Position numbers and translations under genes: made by a program | From: Conexibacter sp. CPCC 205762 | Lineage (GTDB): Bacteria; Actinomycetota; Thermoleophilia; Solirubrobacterales; Solirubrobacteraceae | Direction: 5' to 3' | Assembly (NCBI RefSeq): GCF_030646155.1 | Contig: NZ_JAUTDN010000002.1 | Coordinates: forward strand, 62,001-126,000 | Length of the DNA: 64,000 nt | Shown: positions 8,807-18,400 of the stretch, piece by piece | Position numbering within the stretch: the stretch's first letter is position 1 | Layout: the number at the start of each line of letters is the position of its first letter | The notes under the pieces: generated by a model | Databases searched by the model: none | The model's input: the letters and a program-made list of their open reading frames with translations, nothing else | What the model was told of the DNA's origin: nothing

Positions 8807-9601
8807 ATGAAGGCGGTCAGCGTCCACCCGGACGTCATCGTCATCACCAGCCGCATCTGGAAGACGACCGCGACGCTCGTCCGCAACGGCAGCGAGGCGT
8901 TCCTGATCGACTCGCCGATCCTGCCGGACGAGCTGGAGATCCTGCCCGCGCTCGCGGAGCAGGCCGAGTTCCCGGTCAGCGGGCTGCTGGCGACGCACGC
9001 CGACTGGGACCACCTGCTCGGCGGCTACGCCTTCCCGGAGGCCGCGCTCGGCGTCGGCGAGACGACCGCCGCGCGGCTGACGGCGGAGCCCGGCAGAGCC
9101 GCGCGCGAGCTGCGCGACTTCGACGAGGAGTACTACCTCGACCGGCCGCGGCCGCTGTCGCTGCCGGGCGTGCAGGCGCTGCCGGTGCCGGGCTACTGCG
9201 CCGTCGGCGACCAGGAGCTGCAGCTGCACCCGGCCGACGGCCACACGGCCGACGGCACGGCCGTCCTGATCCCGTGGGCGCGCGTGCTGGTCGTCGGCGA
9301 CTACCTCTCCTCGCACGCGATCCCGGAGCTGTCGCCGGGCGCCTCGATCGACAAGTACCTGGCGACGCTGAGACGGCTCGCCCCGCTGCTGACGGCCGCC
9401 GACACGGTCGTACCCGGCCACGGCGACCCGCTCGACAGCGCCCGTGCCGCGGCGATCCTGCGCGAGGACGTCGCCTACCTCGAAACGCTGCGCGGCGACG
9501 ATCCGAGCAGAGCGCCGCTGCCGCTCGCGCGCCGCACCGGCGCGCAGAAGCGCCTGCACGAGTACAACCTCTCGCTGCTGCGCGACGGCAAGGCCACCTG
9601 A
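8807..9601 (+). CDS. MBL-fold metallo-hydrolase
   Basis: A 264-residue metallo-beta-lactamase-fold protein. The first metal motif reads 'THADWDHLLGG', HxDxDH rather than the usual HxHxDH. Later ligands are seen in 'HPADGHTADG', 'VVGDYLSSH' and 'VVPGHGDPL'. The family hydrolyses thioesters, lactones, phosphodiesters or similar bonds; no substrate can be assigned. It probably shares a transcript with the HAD gene just upstream. It ends 7 bases before the stop of the convergent BASS transporter. Confidence 0.82.
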   Translation: MKAVSVHPDVIVITSRIWKTTATLVRNGSEAFLIDSPILPDELEILPALAEQAEFPVSGLLATHADWDHLLGGYAFPEAALGVGETTAARLTAEPGRAARELRDFDEEYYLDRPRPLSLPGVQALPVPGYCAVGDQELQLHPADGHTADGTAVLIPWARVLVVGDYLSSHAIPELSPGASIDKYLATLRRLAPLLTAADTVVPGHGDPLDSARAAAILREDVAYLETLRGDDPSRAPLPLARRTGAQKRLHEYNLSLLRDGKAT

Positions 9602-9608
9602 GCGCGCC

Positions 9609-10478
9609 TCAGGCGGCCCGCACGGCCGCGTTGCGGCGGTGCATCGCGCGCGCGAAGAGGCCGCCGCTGAGGAACATGATCGCGCCGTAGGCGGCCGCCG
9701 GCACCGACAGCTCGGTCGCGAGCGTGCTGCCGACGGCGATCGCGAGCGTCGCGTTGTGGATCCCCAGCTCGAGCGCGATCGCGGTCGCCTGGCGGTCGTC
9801 GAGGCCGGCGAGCTTGGAGACGGCGAAGCTGATCGCCAGCGCGGTCACGTTGAGCACGACGACGGCGCCGAGGATCGCGCCCGCGTGCTCGAGCACGACG
9901 TCGTGCTCGGAGGCGACCGCGCCGATGACGACGAGCAGGAAGAGGCCGGCGGCAAAGCGCCCGATCAACGGGCGGGCGGCGGCGACACGCCGCGGCCAGC
10001 GCTCCCGCACCGCCATCCCGACGGCGACGGGGACGATCGTCAGCAGCAGCACGCGCGCGACGATCGAGCCCATCGCGAGGTCGCCGACGAGCGCGCCGGC
10101 GTCGAAGTGGTCGGAGGCGAGGCCGAGGTAGGCGGGGACGGTGATCGCGGCCGCGACGCTGCTGACGGCCGTCATCGTCAGCGACAGGGCGGTGTCGCCG
10201 CGCGCGAGGTGGGTGAGGACGTTGGCCATCGTGCCGCCCGGCGAGGCGCCGAGCAGGACGAGGCCGACCGCCAGCCCGGCCGGCAGGTCGAACAGCGTCG
10301 CGACGCCGAACGCGAGCGCCGGCGAGACGACGACGAGGTTCACCAGCCCGATCGCGACGCCGCGCGGCTGGCGCACGACGCGGCGGAAGTCGGCGAGCGT
10401 CAGCTCCAGCCCGAGCGCGATCATGATCGTCGCCAGCGCGGCGGGCAGCAGCACGGAGGTCGTCAGCGTCGGCTCCAC
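9609..10478 (-). CDS. BASS-family (bile acid:sodium symporter-like) transporter
   Basis: A 289-residue integral membrane protein with about nine or ten hydrophobic helices. Family signatures are 'LGASPGGTMANVLTHLARGD' (a discontinuous helix with the Na-binding region) and 'ALELGIHNATLAIAV', both typical of the bacterial BASS/NTCP branch. It would take up an organic anion with sodium; substrate unknown. GTG start at 10478 is set by TAGCCT 6 bases upstream. Confidence 0.85.
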   Translation of the reverse strand: MEPTLTTSVLLPAALATIMIALGLELTLADFRRVVRQPRGVAIGLVNLVVVSPALAFGVATLFDLPAGLAVGLVLLGASPGGTMANVLTHLARGDTALSLTMTAVSSVAAAITVPAYLGLASDHFDAGALVGDLAMGSIVARVLLLTIVPVAVGMAVRERWPRRVAAARPLIGRFAAGLFLLVVIGAVASEHDVVLEHAGAILGAVVVLNVTALAISFAVSKLAGLDDRQATAIALELGIHNATLAIAVGSTLATELSVPAAAYGAIMFLSGGLFARAMHRRNAAVRAA

Positions 10479-10484
10479 GCGGCG

Positions 10485-10490
10485 AGGCTA
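10485..10490 (-). promoter_or_regulatory. -10 hexamer TAGCCT for the BASS transporter
   Basis: TAGCCT, minus strand, 6 bases before the GTG at 10478. Hexamer, spacer (CGCCGC) and start codon closely match the SDR gene at 2038. Confidence 0.45.
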
Positions 10491-10496
10491 ACGAGG

Positions 10497-10516
10497 GCGG
10501 CGCGTCCGCGCGCCGC
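10497..10516 (-). terminator. Hairpin after the acc alpha-GNAT operon
   Basis: A perfect 8-base-pair stem (GCGGCGCG / CGCGCCGC) with loop TCCG, 22 bases past the GNAT stop and just before the BASS promoter. Probably ends the leftward operon. Confidence 0.45.
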
Positions 10517-10537
10517 TTTGCGGTGCGACGCCTCCGC

Positions 10538-11026
10538 TCAGCGCGGGTCGTCGAGGCTGCGCGCGAGCACGACGTCGCGCTTGCCGCCGGCGCGGCCGAC
10601 GTGGAAGCCGAAGCGCTCGTAGAGCGCGATCGCGGCCGCGTTGTCCTCGTGCGTGTCCAGCTCGATCCAGCGGCAGTTGCGCTCGCGCGCCCGCTCCAGC
10701 GCGGCCTGCACGAGCGCGGCTCCGTGGCCCTCGCGCCGGTGATCGCCGTCGACGTAGAGGTCCTCCAGCACGCACTCGCTGCCGGCCCGCCAGAGGTTGA
10801 AGCCGTAGCGCAGCTGGCAGATCGCGACCGGCGCCAGGCCGGCCGCCGGAGCCGACAGCAGGAACTCGCCCTCGCCGCGCTCCAGCACGCGCTCGACGCC
10901 GGCGTGGAAGGCGTTCGCGGACGGCCAGTCACGGCCGAGGTGGTCGCGGAAGGCGACCAGCAGCTCGGCCACGTACTCGGCGTCCAGCAGGTTCGCCCGC
11001 CAGACGTGCGGCGTCACGTCGCTCAC
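10538..11026 (-). CDS. GNAT-family N-acetyltransferase
   Basis: A 162-residue acetyl-CoA-dependent acetyltransferase. The acetyl-CoA pyrophosphate loop is 'RREGHGAALVQAALERA' (motif A), preceded by 'CVLEDLYVDGDHR' and followed by 'NAAAIALYERFGF' (motif B). Substrate unknown. GTG start 7 bases after the stop of the acyl-CoA carboxylase alpha gene, so it is the second gene of that operon. Confidence 0.85.
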   Translation of the reverse strand: MSDVTPHVWRANLLDAEYVAELLVAFRDHLGRDWPSANAFHAGVERVLERGEGEFLLSAPAAGLAPVAICQLRYGFNLWRAGSECVLEDLYVDGDHRREGHGAALVQAALERARERNCRWIELDTHEDNAAAIALYERFGFHVGRAGGKRDVVLARSLDDPR

Positions 11027-11033
11027 GCGTGCG

Positions 11034-12824
11034 TCAGGCCGCGTCCGGCGATCTGATGACGGCGATCGTGTCGCCGGCGGAGATCGCGGCGCCCTCGACG
11101 ATCGGGATCTCGGCGATCACGCCGGCCTTGTGCGCCGTGATCTCGTTCTCCATCTTCATCGCCTCGATGATGCAGAGCAGCTGGCCCTCCGCGACCGTGT
11201 CGCCCTGCTTCACCTTGACTCTCCACATGTTGCCCTGCATCGGCGAGGGCAGCGTGTCGGCGCCGCCGCCGGCACCGCCGCTCTTGCGCTCGCGCCGCGG
11301 TCTCTTGCCGCCGGCCGCGGCGGGCCCGGACCCGTTGACGGCCACGACCGCCCCGCCGATCGGCGCGGCGCCGATCACGTTGACGTCGAAGCGGCGGCCG
11401 GAGACCTCGACCGTGTAGGTCCGCTCGACCTTCGGGTCGTCCTCGTCATCCGTGGGGACAGGGGGCGGGAAGGCGAGCGTTCTGAGCCACTTGCGGTCCT
11501 CGACGAGGTCGCGGCAGGTCTCCGCGTTGGCCCACTGCTCGGTCGCGAGGATCGCCGAGTGGAACGGCATCAGCGTCTTCAGCTCGGTGATCTCGTACTC
11601 CGACAGCGCGCGCAGCATCCGTCTCGTCGCCTGCTCGCGGTCGGCGTCCCAGACGATCAGCTTGGCGACCATCGGGTCGTACATCGGCGAGACCTCACCG
11701 CCCGGGCCGACGCCCGAGTCGACGCGCACGCCGGGGCCCGACGGCTCCTTGTAGTCGCCGATTCTGCCCGGGGCGGGGGCGAAGTTGCGCGAGGCGTCCT
11801 CGGCGTTGATGCGGCACTCGATCGCGTGGCCGCGCAGGACGACGTCGTCCTGCGTCAGCGAGAGCGGCTCGCCGGCGGCGGCGCGGATGCCCTCCTTGAC
11901 GATGTCGACGCCCGTCACCATCTCGGTCACGCAGTGCTCGACCTGGACGCGCGTGTTCATCTCGAGGAAGAAGTACTCGCCGTCCTGCAGCAGGCCCTCG
12001 ATCGTGCCGGCGCCGACGTAGTGGACGGCGGCGGCCGCGTCGGTCGCGATCTTGCCGATCTTCGCGCGCAGCTCGGCGTCGACGGCGGGCGCCGGCGCCT
12101 CCTCGATCAGCTTCTGGTGGCGGCGCTGGATCGAGCAGTCGCGCTCGCCGAGGTGGATCACGTTGCCGTGACGGTCGGCCAGCACCTGCACCTCGACGTG
12201 GCGCGGATCGGGCAGGTAGCGCTCGAGGTAGACGGTCGGGTCGGAGAAGAACTTCTCGCCCTCGCGCGAGGCGCCCTCGAAGGCGCCCTCCAGCTCGTCG
12301 TCGGTCAGCGCGACGCGGAAGCCCTTGCCACCGCCGCCGCCGGCCGCCTTGACCGCGACCGGGTAGCCGATCGTTCTCTCGATGATCTTGCGCGCCGCTC
12401 TGACGTCCTTGACCGGCTCGGTCGTGCCCGGCACGATCGGCACGCCGGCCTTCTGCATCAGCTCGCGCGCGGCCGTCTTGCTGCCCATCGCGTCGATCGC
12501 CGCGGCGGGCGGGCCGATGAAGGTGACGCCGGCCTCCTCGCAGGCGGCGGCGAAGCCGGCGTTCTCGGCCAGGAAGCCGTAGCCGGGGTGGATCGCCTCC
12601 GCGCCCGAGCGCTTGGCGACCTCGAGGATCTTGTCGACTCTGAGGTACGACTCGGCCGCCGGGCCGGGGCCGATCAGATACGCCTCGTCGGCGCGCTTGA
12701 CGTGGAGGGCGTCGCGGTCGAGCTCGCTGTAGACGGCGACCGAGGCGATGCCCATCTCCTCGCAGGCGCGGATCACACGGACGGCGATCTCGCCGCGATT
12801 GGCGATCAGAATCTTCGAGAACAC
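11034..12824 (-). CDS. accA: Acetyl/propionyl-CoA carboxylase alpha chain (biotin carboxylase + BCCP)
   Basis: A 596-residue chain that carboxylates its own biotin with ATP and bicarbonate for transfer to acetyl- or propionyl-CoA by the beta subunit. The biotin carboxylase domain runs from 'FSKILIANRGEIAVRVIRA' through the glycine loop 'KAAGGGGGKGF' and 'EMNTRVQVEH'. After an Ala/Gly/Pro linker (about 490-525) comes the biotinyl domain with biotin lysine 557 in 'EAMKMEN'. Actinobacterial alpha chains have this same two-domain form. GTG start chosen because it gives the canonical N-terminus and TAACCT lies 8 bases upstream. Partner beta and epsilon chains are at 31303 and 30053. The symbol varies between genomes (accA3/accBC). 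Confidence 0.95.
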   Translation of the reverse strand: MFSKILIANRGEIAVRVIRACEEMGIASVAVYSELDRDALHVKRADEAYLIGPGPAAESYLRVDKILEVAKRSGAEAIHPGYGFLAENAGFAAACEEAGVTFIGPPAAAIDAMGSKTAARELMQKAGVPIVPGTTEPVKDVRAARKIIERTIGYPVAVKAAGGGGGKGFRVALTDDELEGAFEGASREGEKFFSDPTVYLERYLPDPRHVEVQVLADRHGNVIHLGERDCSIQRRHQKLIEEAPAPAVDAELRAKIGKIATDAAAAVHYVGAGTIEGLLQDGEYFFLEMNTRVQVEHCVTEMVTGVDIVKEGIRAAAGEPLSLTQDDVVLRGHAIECRINAEDASRNFAPAPGRIGDYKEPSGPGVRVDSGVGPGGEVSPMYDPMVAKLIVWDADREQATRRMLRALSEYEITELKTLMPFHSAILATEQWANAETCRDLVEDRKWLRTLAFPPPVPTDDEDDPKVERTYTVEVSGRRFDVNVIGAAPIGGAVVAVNGSGPAAAGGKRPRRERKSGGAGGGADTLPSPMQGNMWRVKVKQGDTVAEGQLLCIIEAMKMENEITAHKAGVIAEIPIVEGAAISAGDTIAVIRSPDAA

Positions 12825-12832
12825 GCGGCGGA

Positions 12833-12838
12833 AGGTTA
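12833..12838 (-). promoter_or_regulatory. -10 hexamer TAACCT for the carboxylase alpha gene
   Basis: TAACCT, minus strand, 8 bases before the GTG at 12824. It is also close to the left boundary of the low-GC insertion. Confidence 0.45.
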
Positions 12839-12979
12839 GTGGGTGAGCGTTTAAAACCGCCCCGATCGAACTTCGGCCTACGAGACAACGGTGTAGCGGT
12901 TCAAGCGGCGCGCGGCGCGGTCGATGATGCGGGCAGTGGAACCTGCCACTCAGAGAGTGTTTACCATCTTCTCCGAGCA

Positions 12980-14449
12980 ATGCTGACGAAGCTCGAGATC
13001 GAGGGTCTGAAGGCGTTCGCCGACCGCACAAGCGTCGAGCTCGCGCCGATAACCCTGGTGTTCGGTGACAACTCTGCCGGCAAGTCCTCGCTCCTGCAGT
13101 CTCTCCTGGTCGCGCAGCAAACGATTTGTTCAGCGAGAGACGGCAGGCTCCGAACGTCGGGGCACGACTTCGACCTGGGCGGCTTCACGAACTTGGTCCA
13201 CGCCCATGACTGCGATCGGCTGCTGGTGATCGGTTGCACCGTCACAGGAGGCCGAGACTTCCGGGACGAATCCACTAGCCATAGCATCGTGATGAACTTC
13301 CGAGCCGGGGACCACTCGACGGCTGATGTCGACGAACTGAGACTCTCCTGGCACGGCGGCAGAACGACGACCGGACTGGTGTTTCGACCGATTGAGGCGC
13401 GTCGCTCCGAGAGAGAACGACAGTACGACGTCGGCAACGGGGACTGGTCGCCAGAGCTGTTGGAATGGCTGAAGGTCGTCCTTGGACCGCGGCTGGCTGG
13501 GAGACAGCGAGCAGCCGCGTCAGCGGCGTGGCGAACGTGTCGCGAGGCCGCAATCGCGGTGGCGCGCCTCGACGAGACTGCGGAGGAATGGGACGGCTTC
13601 ACGGAGCAAGAGATCGAGAGGGCGCTCGGTCTGATCCGGCCGCGGTTCTCTGCCCAGAGCGGCAGTTGGCTGCCTCGCGGCGTGACTGCCGATTCGCTTC
13701 CGCGTGGTTCGGAGGCGACGGCCGTGGCGGCGGTCGTGGCTGCGCTCGAAGCTGTGATCGGGCAGGCTCACGAGCGGTTGCAAGACGAGCTCGGTCGCGT
13801 TGTCCATCTCGGGCCCGCGCGCGAGATTCCGCAGCGGGTGACATTGCTTCGCGATGCCTCCCCGGAGATCGGCCGGCTCGTCCACGACGCGGCGCTGCTC
13901 GATCGAGTCAACAAGTATCTGAGACATCTCGAGATCCCGTACGACCTCGTGCCAGCCCTGCTCGGCAGAGGAGATGCTCTGCTTGAGGACGCGATAGCGC
14001 TCCGTCTGATCGATCATCGGTATCAGACAGCGCTCACCGTCAACTTGCGCGACGTCGGAGTCGGCATCTCGCAACTGCTGCCGGTCGTCGTGTCAGCGGT
14101 GACGAATCCGTTTGGGGCCGTGTTTATCGAGCAGCCGGAGCTGCACGTCCACCCTGGACTCCAAGCCAAGCTCGGGGACGTGCTCGTCTCGGAGAGCGCC
14201 ACAACGCAGTTCGTCGTCGAGACGCATTCCGAGCATTTGATGCTGCGGCTTTTGCGCTATGTGCGAACCGGCCGGATCAGCGCCGACGACATCGCGGTCC
14301 TCTATGTGCACCACAACGAACACGGTGCAGGCGCGAGCGTTCGTCGAATCGAGATCGACGACGCTGGTGAGTTCGTCCAGCGATGGCCGGGCGGATTCTT
14401 CACTGAGCGAGAGACCGAGTTGTTCGCCGGCGAAGCACCGTTCGCATGA
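12980..14449 (+). CDS. DUF3696-type AAA ATPase (OLD/RecF-like fold)
   Basis: A 489-residue ABC/RecF-like ATPase. Start set at 'MLTKLEIEGLKAFADRT', the canonical beginning, not at upstream in-frame ATG 12839. Walker A is GDNSAGKS at 29-36. The ABC-signature-like 'DVGVGISQLLPVVV' precedes Walker B 'VFIEQPELHVHP' (Glu384/Glu387) and the switch 'ETHSEH' (His416). The tail, 'IEIDDAGEFVQRWPGGFF', matches the C-terminal DUF3696 block. No TOPRIM nuclease domain is seen, so the effector is probably a partner. Such ATPases are often sensors or motors in anti-phage systems. It overlaps the next gene by ATGA. Base composition is much lower in GC than the flanks. Confidence 0.85.
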   Translation: MLTKLEIEGLKAFADRTSVELAPITLVFGDNSAGKSSLLQSLLVAQQTICSARDGRLRTSGHDFDLGGFTNLVHAHDCDRLLVIGCTVTGGRDFRDESTSHSIVMNFRAGDHSTADVDELRLSWHGGRTTTGLVFRPIEARRSERERQYDVGNGDWSPELLEWLKVVLGPRLAGRQRAAASAAWRTCREAAIAVARLDETAEEWDGFTEQEIERALGLIRPRFSAQSGSWLPRGVTADSLPRGSEATAVAAVVAALEAVIGQAHERLQDELGRVVHLGPAREIPQRVTLLRDASPEIGRLVHDAALLDRVNKYLRHLEIPYDLVPALLGRGDALLEDAIALRLIDHRYQTALTVNLRDVGVGISQLLPVVVSAVTNPFGAVFIEQPELHVHPGLQAKLGDVLVSESATTQFVVETHSEHLMLRLLRYVRTGRISADDIAVLYVHHNEHGAGASVRRIEIDDAGEFVQRWPGGFFTERETELFAGEAPFA

Positions 14450-15459
14450 GAGTCACGCGGGTTGTCATCTGCGGCAACGCCGCAACCGAGACGGTGCAGA
14501 CTGCGACGAGCATCGGGGACCGGGCACGAGCATTGCGGAAGCGGATCGATGAAAAGGGTCTGGGACTGTTCGCGAACCTCGACGAGCGAGGAAAGTTCCT
14601 GAACTCGCTTTCACCAGTCGAGCGACAGCGCTGGGTCAGCCTGGTCGTGGACCGGCGACTGGTGCACAGTCTCGATGGCGTCAGAGGCGTCTTCGAGCAC
14701 GCGACGGTCGACGATCTGCGAATGACGTACGCCGACCTCGCCGATGTCGTCGTGTGCAGCGAGCAACAAGAGCAGAGCCTGATGCAAGAACGCGGACAGG
14801 CTGACAACAGAAGGCCGGAGGTCACGTCACTCGAGACGGTTGCGAGTGCCTCGGCGTTCGACCACGACGCAGTCCGATCGACAGTCGCGGCTGGTGAGAC
14901 ACGTGACGCTGTGTTCGACGAGCGGATCAGACCGTTCGCGCCATGGATCGAGAGACTGGTAATCCTCGACCGGTACGCGCTGACGGCTGTCGAGAAACCG
15001 TACGATCCCGAGGACGGCTTCAAGTGGCTCCTGCGGCGCTTGCGTGAAGAACGCCGCACTCAAGACCCGTTGAAGCTGGTGCTCACAATGGCCGTGAAAC
15101 GAAGCGAGATCGACGCGGCCACGGTGGCCTACGTGATTGAACGCTTCGGCCTGCGGCATCCTGATCCCGAATTGTTCAAGTCGATTGCGTTGAACGTCGT
15201 GAACGAAGACACCGGCCAACGTCATTTGCACGATCGGTTCTTCCGTTTCGATGGCCGTGTGCTCGACTGTGGAACGGGCCTGGCCGTCTTCGGGCAATCA
15301 CAGGTCTTTCAGCGCACGAGACTCTCGATCGGCAGTTACGCCGAGTCGGAAGAGACGCTTGACCTGGTCGAGCTGGAACCGACCACCGGCGCGGCGTCAT
15401 GGCGCCGCAACCAGCAGTTGTGGCTCGCGAGAGACCGATCTCCCATCGACTTCGACTGA
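14446..15459 (+). CDS. Island protein with a possible MIT_C/PLD-like C-terminal domain
   Basis: A 337-residue soluble protein I do not recognise as a named family. Residues 1-130 are mixed alpha/beta ('[10 protein letters not shown]' start). The second half holds '[13 protein letters not shown]' (about residue 168), '[12 protein letters not shown]', then 'LHDRFFRF' with His262-Asp263-Arg264 and 'CGTGLAVFG'. That order (aspartate-tyrosine strand, HDR, Gly-rich strand) reminds me of the phospholipase-D-like C-terminal domain of MITD1; this is an inference from motif memory. ATGA overlap with the ATPase upstream and a 2-base gap to the large gene downstream show one operon. Low GC like its neighbours. 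Confidence 0.6.
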   Translation: MRVTRVVICGNAATETVQTATSIGDRARALRKRIDEKGLGLFANLDERGKFLNSLSPVERQRWVSLVVDRRLVHSLDGVRGVFEHATVDDLRMTYADLADVVVCSEQQEQSLMQERGQADNRRPEVTSLETVASASAFDHDAVRSTVAAGETRDAVFDERIRPFAPWIERLVILDRYALTAVEKPYDPEDGFKWLLRRLREERRTQDPLKLVLTMAVKRSEIDAATVAYVIERFGLRHPDPELFKSIALNVVNEDTGQRHLHDRFFRFDGRVLDCGTGLAVFGQSQVFQRTRLSIGSYAESEETLDLVELEPTTGAASWRRNQQLWLARDRSPIDFD

Positions 15460-15461
15460 GC

Positions 15462-18400
15462 ATGGGCGACTTCGGCGAAGACGACTCGACGATTGGCAAC
15501 GCGCTCGCGCGCCCGTGCGAGCTGACTCCGACTTCGGTGAAGGACGTTGTCGCAGCGGTCTGGACGATCTTCTTGAGTGGCAGAAAACAAGAGGGGAGAA
15601 ACGCAAGCTCGCTCGGCACCCGTCTCTTGAGGATCAACTCGTTCGTCGGCATGACGCTGACGCTCCCGCAGGACGCGCAAACGACCGACAGCGCGCTCGC
15701 CTTCGTTCGGCACGGAGCGGTAGGCGCCGCTGCCGAAGCGTTGCTGGCGCTCAAGAGCCATGATCCTCAGGCCAAACACAGAATGGCGAGTGTCAGAGAT
15801 ACGCTCCGATTCCGGTTGCGCCAGGCGGGGCAGGCACCAGCGGAGAACTGGGGCGAGTTGCTTATGCTCGGGCGTGCGGTGGCGATCCACACGAGCGTCG
15901 CGACAAGGCTTGAGAGCAAGCACCGCGATAGACGCGGTGGGTCCAGAGCACTTATGGAGGTGTTCTGGAAGATCGCGGTGACGAGCGGGACACTCGCGCT
16001 GCGAGCGGGCCAGGGTCCTCACAGCGAGATGCCGGCGGGCGCAGGTGTCGCGAGTTTGGAGAAGACTGACGAGCCTCGCGATCACGGGGCGGAGCTGATC
16101 CGCCTCCGTGAATGCGCTGAGCAACTCAGCAAGGGGTTAGAGACGGCTTCCGCGGCATTGAGAACTGACGGTCTGCCGCCGGCCGCTGATCTCATCGAGT
16201 CCCTCGTGCGGTACGGGGCCGATGTCGAGGCCCTTGCTGCAGCGCTTGAGACCGCATCAGATCTGAGCGCGATCAGAGCCGCGCTCGCGCAGCGCGATCC
16301 ACGAGTTCGCGCACTTAGAGCGTTGGCGAGTCTCAGGACGGTCGGCGACCAGCTCCTGCCGGATGCTGACGTTCTGCGTGACAGCGCGCGTCATGCGCTC
16401 GCTCGACTCTCCGAAGGCGTTCAGGTCGAGGAACTGGATGCGCTGCTCTGGATGCATGATTGGATCGGCAGCTACCACCACGGGTTCGAGGCCTTCGACT
16501 CCGACGTTCTGATGGCAGCGTTGCTTGCCGCGGGAATCGGTACGCGGCTCGCGACAGCACCGACGATCGACAAACTCCGTCTCGGTGCGACCAGCGGCGA
16601 GGCGCTGGCACCGGTGATGATCGCAGCCAGTGAGGAGTCAGAACTTCCGCCGGAACCTGAGCCGGAGCCGGAACCTGAGCCGAAGCCGGAGCCTGAACCG
16701 AGGCCCGAGCCCGATCCAGAATCGAAGTCGGAGCCAACGCCGGCGGCCGAACGGGAGCCGGGTGAGGCCGAGCGGGAATCGGCAGAGACGCCGGTTCCCG
16801 AACCGCTGCCGGAAGTGACGGTGGATCCAGCGCTCACGCTTGAACGGGAGCCGGGGGAACCTGTAACGGAATCGGCACCGGTATCCGAACCCGAGCACGA
16901 ACCAGAACCTGAGCACGAACCCGCGTCCGAGTTCGGAGAGCGGATCTCGCAGCGGCTTCCTCCTGAGATTGGGACCGCCGCGCTCGTCAGTCGGGGACTG
17001 GCTGGCGTAGCGGCGGCCGAACTCCCCCCTTCGCCCCGGCGGACAGCACTCGAGCTGCTCGGGCTCGCGGCAAGCGCGCGGTCTCCTCACGGTCCCTGTG
17101 CTGGTCAGCTCTCCCGCACGATCGGCGAGCTCCACGAGAAGCTCGAACAAGAAGAAACGCAGCTGATCGCCGTCAGCGCGGCCATCAGCTGCGCGGTCGT
17201 TGCGCCGAGTGGATGGATTCAGGAGCTGTTCGGCGAAGCGGCGCCCGCGATGCAGGATCGCGCCGGTCTGCGCGCGATCAGCGAGGTGCTGCACGACTCG
17301 GCGCAGCGGCACTTCATCGTTCCGCACGGCGACGACCGGCCGGTGAGAGGCGAGTCGCCTGGAGTGCTTCAGCGCAGACTTGATGCGCTGGCAATCGACG
17401 CGCGTCGGTGGTTGGACAAGCCGGGCAAGACACAGTTCGAGCGCGCTACACGCCTCTGGCAACGCTGGGTCGACGAGCGTTCCGGGCGGCTGGGGCGGAT
17501 GCTCGCGCGCGTGATCGAGAATCGTCCGTCGGAGATAGCGGCGATGCAACCGGAGGTGCGAGACCTCCGTGCGAATCTGCTCAGAACACTTGACGACGAC
17601 GACGCAAAGCTGCGCGGCTCCGGTTCGAGCCGTCTCGAAGGGCGAGCGCGGCGAGAACTGGTTCGACGTACTGAAGAGATCCTGCAGCTCGTCGACGACG
17701 CGATCGTCGCGTCGCACGCACTGCTCGAATTCGAGCAAGACACCCGCACTGAGAACCCAGGCGGGGCAGCGACGCTCGACGCCATCCTCGATGTTCTGAC
17801 CGCACACCTCAAGGCAGCGAAGGAAGAGGTCGCCCAACTCGACAGAGCTGGCAAGGTGGTGGCCGCTGCCAGCCTCAGGTTCGCGCTCGATCGTCTTCAG
17901 CAGCTTGTGGTCAAGCGCGAGCTCGACCTCTCCGATCGCGAGCCTCCGTTCGAGGAAGCGCTGCGAGGCACTCTGCTCGCCTTTGACGTGGAACTCGATG
18001 AGGACCTCGAGCTGATCCGACGCCCGCTCAGCGAGAGAACGCGCGCACAGATCCTGGAGCAGCCGCCGATCTGGCGACAGGCATGGAGACTGCGTCGGGC
18101 GAGAGGCGAGGTGTTGCACGCTCGGCGAATCCGTCGCATCCTCGTGGAGGTCGAGATGCGAGATCCTCAGAGGCTCGACAACGAGCTTCAGCAGACAGAG
18201 CGCAGAGTGCGCCGCGAGCTGGAGGACGAGACGGAACAGCTGCGCACAGAGATCGACCGTGACTGGCGCATGGGACACCTGGCGCCGTCCGTTTGCGCTC
18301 TGCTGTTGCAGCGGCTCGATCGCATCGCGGTCCAGATCGACCAGCCGGACGCGCTGTTGCTGCGGGCGCTCGACGGTCTGCGCGATGACGCCCGGACGGA

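Noticed and set aside
12839-12979. A 47-residue N-terminal extension on the island ATPase
   Set aside because: The family starts at the first strand before Walker A; the extra residues look random and cross the intergenic spacer.
16647-16922. Tandem repeat as CRISPR or satellite DNA
   Set aside because: Units are 6 bases, codon-phased and vary synonymously; it is a protein Glu-Pro tract.
17615-17640. GGTTCGAGCC-like tRNA T-arm
   Set aside because: It lies in frame within the giant NTPase gene; no acceptor stem or anticodon arm is found around it.
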